Below, piece by piece: positions 62,332-64,000 of a stretch of DNA of 64,000 nucleotides (positions are counted from its first letter, which is position 1; each line of letters begins with the position of its first letter). Below the pieces are notes generated by a model. The model worked only from the letters and a program-made list of their open reading frames with translations. It had not been told where the DNA came from and ran no database searches. Source of the DNA: Euleptes europaea (taxonomy: Eukaryota; Chordata; Lepidosauria; Squamata; Sphaerodactylidae); contig NC_079312.1 in the NCBI RefSeq assembly GCF_029931775.1, positions 12,035,821 to 12,099,820 on the forward strand. Reading direction: 5' to 3'. The translations under genes and the position numbers were made by a program.

Positions 62332-63697
62332 TTAAGTGCCGTCAAGTCGTTTCCGACTCATGGCAACCCTATGAATCAATGTCCTCCAAAGTGTCCTATC
62401 CTTAACAGCCTTGCTCAGCTCTTGCAAATTGAGGGCCGTGGCTTCATTTATAGAGTCAATCCATCTCTTGTTGGGTCTTCCTCTTTTCCTGCTGCCTTCA
62501 ACTTTTCCTAGCATGATTGTCTTTTCCAGTGACTCTTGTCTTCTCATAATATGTCCTAAGTACGACAGCCTCAGTTTAATCATTTTAGCTTCTAAGGTCA
62601 GTTCAGGCTTGATTTGATCTAAAACCCACTGATTTGTTTTTTTGGTGGTCCAGGGTATCTGTAACACTCTCCTCCAACACCACATTTCAAAGGAATCTAC
62701 TTTCTTCCTATCAGCTTTCTTCATTGTCCAGCTCTCACATCCATACATAGTAATAGGGAATAGGATGGCATGAATTAACCTGATCTTGGTTGCCAGTGAC
62801 ACATCCTTACACTTCAGAATCTTTTCTAGCTCCTTCATGGCTGCCCTTCCCAGTCTCAATCTCCTTCTGATTTCTTGGCTGCAGTCTCCCTTTTGGTTGA
62901 TGATGGAACCAAGGAATAAAAAGTCTTCAACAATTTCAATTTCCTCATTGTCAACCTTAAAGTTGTGTTATTCTCCTGTAGTCATTACTTTTGTCTTCTT
63001 GATATTCAGCTGTAGCCCTGCCCATGATACTTTCTCTTTTAACTTTCAGCAGTAGTCGTTTCAAATCCTCGCTATTTTCTGCCAGTAATGTAGTATCATG
63101 GGCATATCTCAAATTGTTAATGTTCCTCCCCCCAATGTTCACTCCACCTTCCTCTAAAACTAATCCAGCTTTCCTAATGATATATTCTGCATATAGATTG
63201 AAGAGGTAGGGAGATAAGATAAATCGTTGTCTAACACCTTTGCCAATTGGAAACCATTCTGTTTCTCCATATTCTGTCCTAACTGTGGCCTCTTGTCCAG
63301 AATACTGGTTGGGCATCAAAACGATCAGATGGTGTGGCACACCCATTTCCTTTAAAACCAGCCATAGCTTTTTCATGATCCACACAGTCAAAAGCTTTGC
63401 TGTAATCTATGAAACACAAGCTGATTTTCTTCTGAAATTCTCTCATATGCTCCAGTAACCAGCGTATCTTTGCAATATGATCTAGTGACTCTTGCTCTTC
63501 TGAATCCAGCTTGAACATCAGGCATTTCTTGTTCCATAAATGGTAACAGTCTTTGTTGTAGGATTTTGAGCATCACTTTACTTGCATGAAAAATTAATGC
63601 GATGGTTCGATAGTTGCTGCAATCTTTGACATCTCCTTTCTTGGGAATTGGGATGTAAACTGATTGTTTCCAGTCTGTGGGCCATTGTTTTGTTTTC
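62292..63697 (-). mobile_element. BovB-type RTE LINE, 3' part, frame broken
   Basis: Same family as 2650-4098, starting with its (GT)n tail at 62292-62330. Minus-strand frames give MYGCESWTMKKADRKKVDSF, RTEYGETEWFPIGKGVRQ and AHDTTLLAENSEDL, where the catalytic YADD reads YAHD. Frameshifts near 62860-62957 and 63391 break the frame, so it is older than the first copy and inactive. Truncated at its 5' side at almost the same place. Confidence 0.92.
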
Positions 63698-64000
63698 CTT
63701 AATCAGAATACTTACTGTTTCTTAGCAGGTGTTCTAATTCACTGCTTAAGCTGGTTCTGGTCTCAGCCCGGCAGGCTGGGCACAAAGCATTGCAGAGTCT
63801 ACGTGTTACATTGAGGTGCTGAATATCTTTGTCCCAAGCAAGAAGAAAACAAAGGAAGGAAACCACCGTAAGGCCTAATTGCACTTGCAGATTTCTGAAC
63901 CCAGGTCAGATTACCCTTCTCTCCCAATCAGGATATTAGTCAGGGAGAAACCTCTAGATGGATCAGACCGGTTCTGACTGGCACTCTTCTCAAGCACAGA
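63698..64000. other. Window end, nothing recognised
   Basis: No repeat family or coding exon supported; a short minus frame with LCNALCPACRAETR lacks support. Confidence 0.3.

Overview
This window looks like nuclear DNA of a squamate reptile, probably a lizard or gecko. The evidence is the repeat mix: BovB-type RTE LINEs, CR1 and L2 LINE tails, a tRNA-derived SINE of the Sauria type, a 5S-rRNA-derived SINE, many MIR-like CORE-SINEs and a common short repeat with ends like AGGGTTGCCAAC. Exons are short and sit between long, repeat-filled introns. The species cannot be fixed from sequence alone.

The window holds a same-strand (+) cluster of four SCAN zinc-finger genes. All share one plan: a GC-rich noncoding 5' exon, a SCAN exon, a short 112-127 bp exon, then one or two C2H2 zinc-finger exons. 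The predicted splice phases agree (phase 0 after SCAN, phase 1 before the fingers) and each joined frame is open to its stop. Gene 1: about 200-13757, about 1002 aa, 20 intact fingers. Gene 2: about 21430-32336, with two zinc-finger exons that can be spliced in frame. Gene 3: about 38680-45441, about 508 aa, 6 fingers. Gene 4: about 50880-57330, about 634 aa, 7 fingers. A decayed finger exon (19833-20215) and an antisense scrap of a SCAN exon (15530-15633) are left from further family members.

Genes 3 and 4 lie in a head-to-tail duplication of about 12.8 kb (copy 1 34143-46999, copy 2 47000-59827), with the join readable at about 47000. Since duplicating, the copies gained different insertions: in copy 1 BovB scraps, a foldback DNA element and other retroposons; in copy 2 CR1s, a Sauria-type SINE and a retroviral solo LTR. 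The coding parts also differ: gene 3 lacks a 97-codon in-frame block of the SCAN exon that gene 4 has, and gene 4 has one finger more.

The most interesting observation concerns the short exon between SCAN and fingers. It has the 127 bp size, position and residue register of a KRAB A-box exon, but the VMLE segment reads IKQE or VKHE, a sumoylation-type psi-K-x-E motif, in all four genes. These may be SCAN dimerising DNA-binding factors whose old KRAB module has become a SUMO-acceptor module. The rest of the window is mainly layered transposable elements, several nested in one another.
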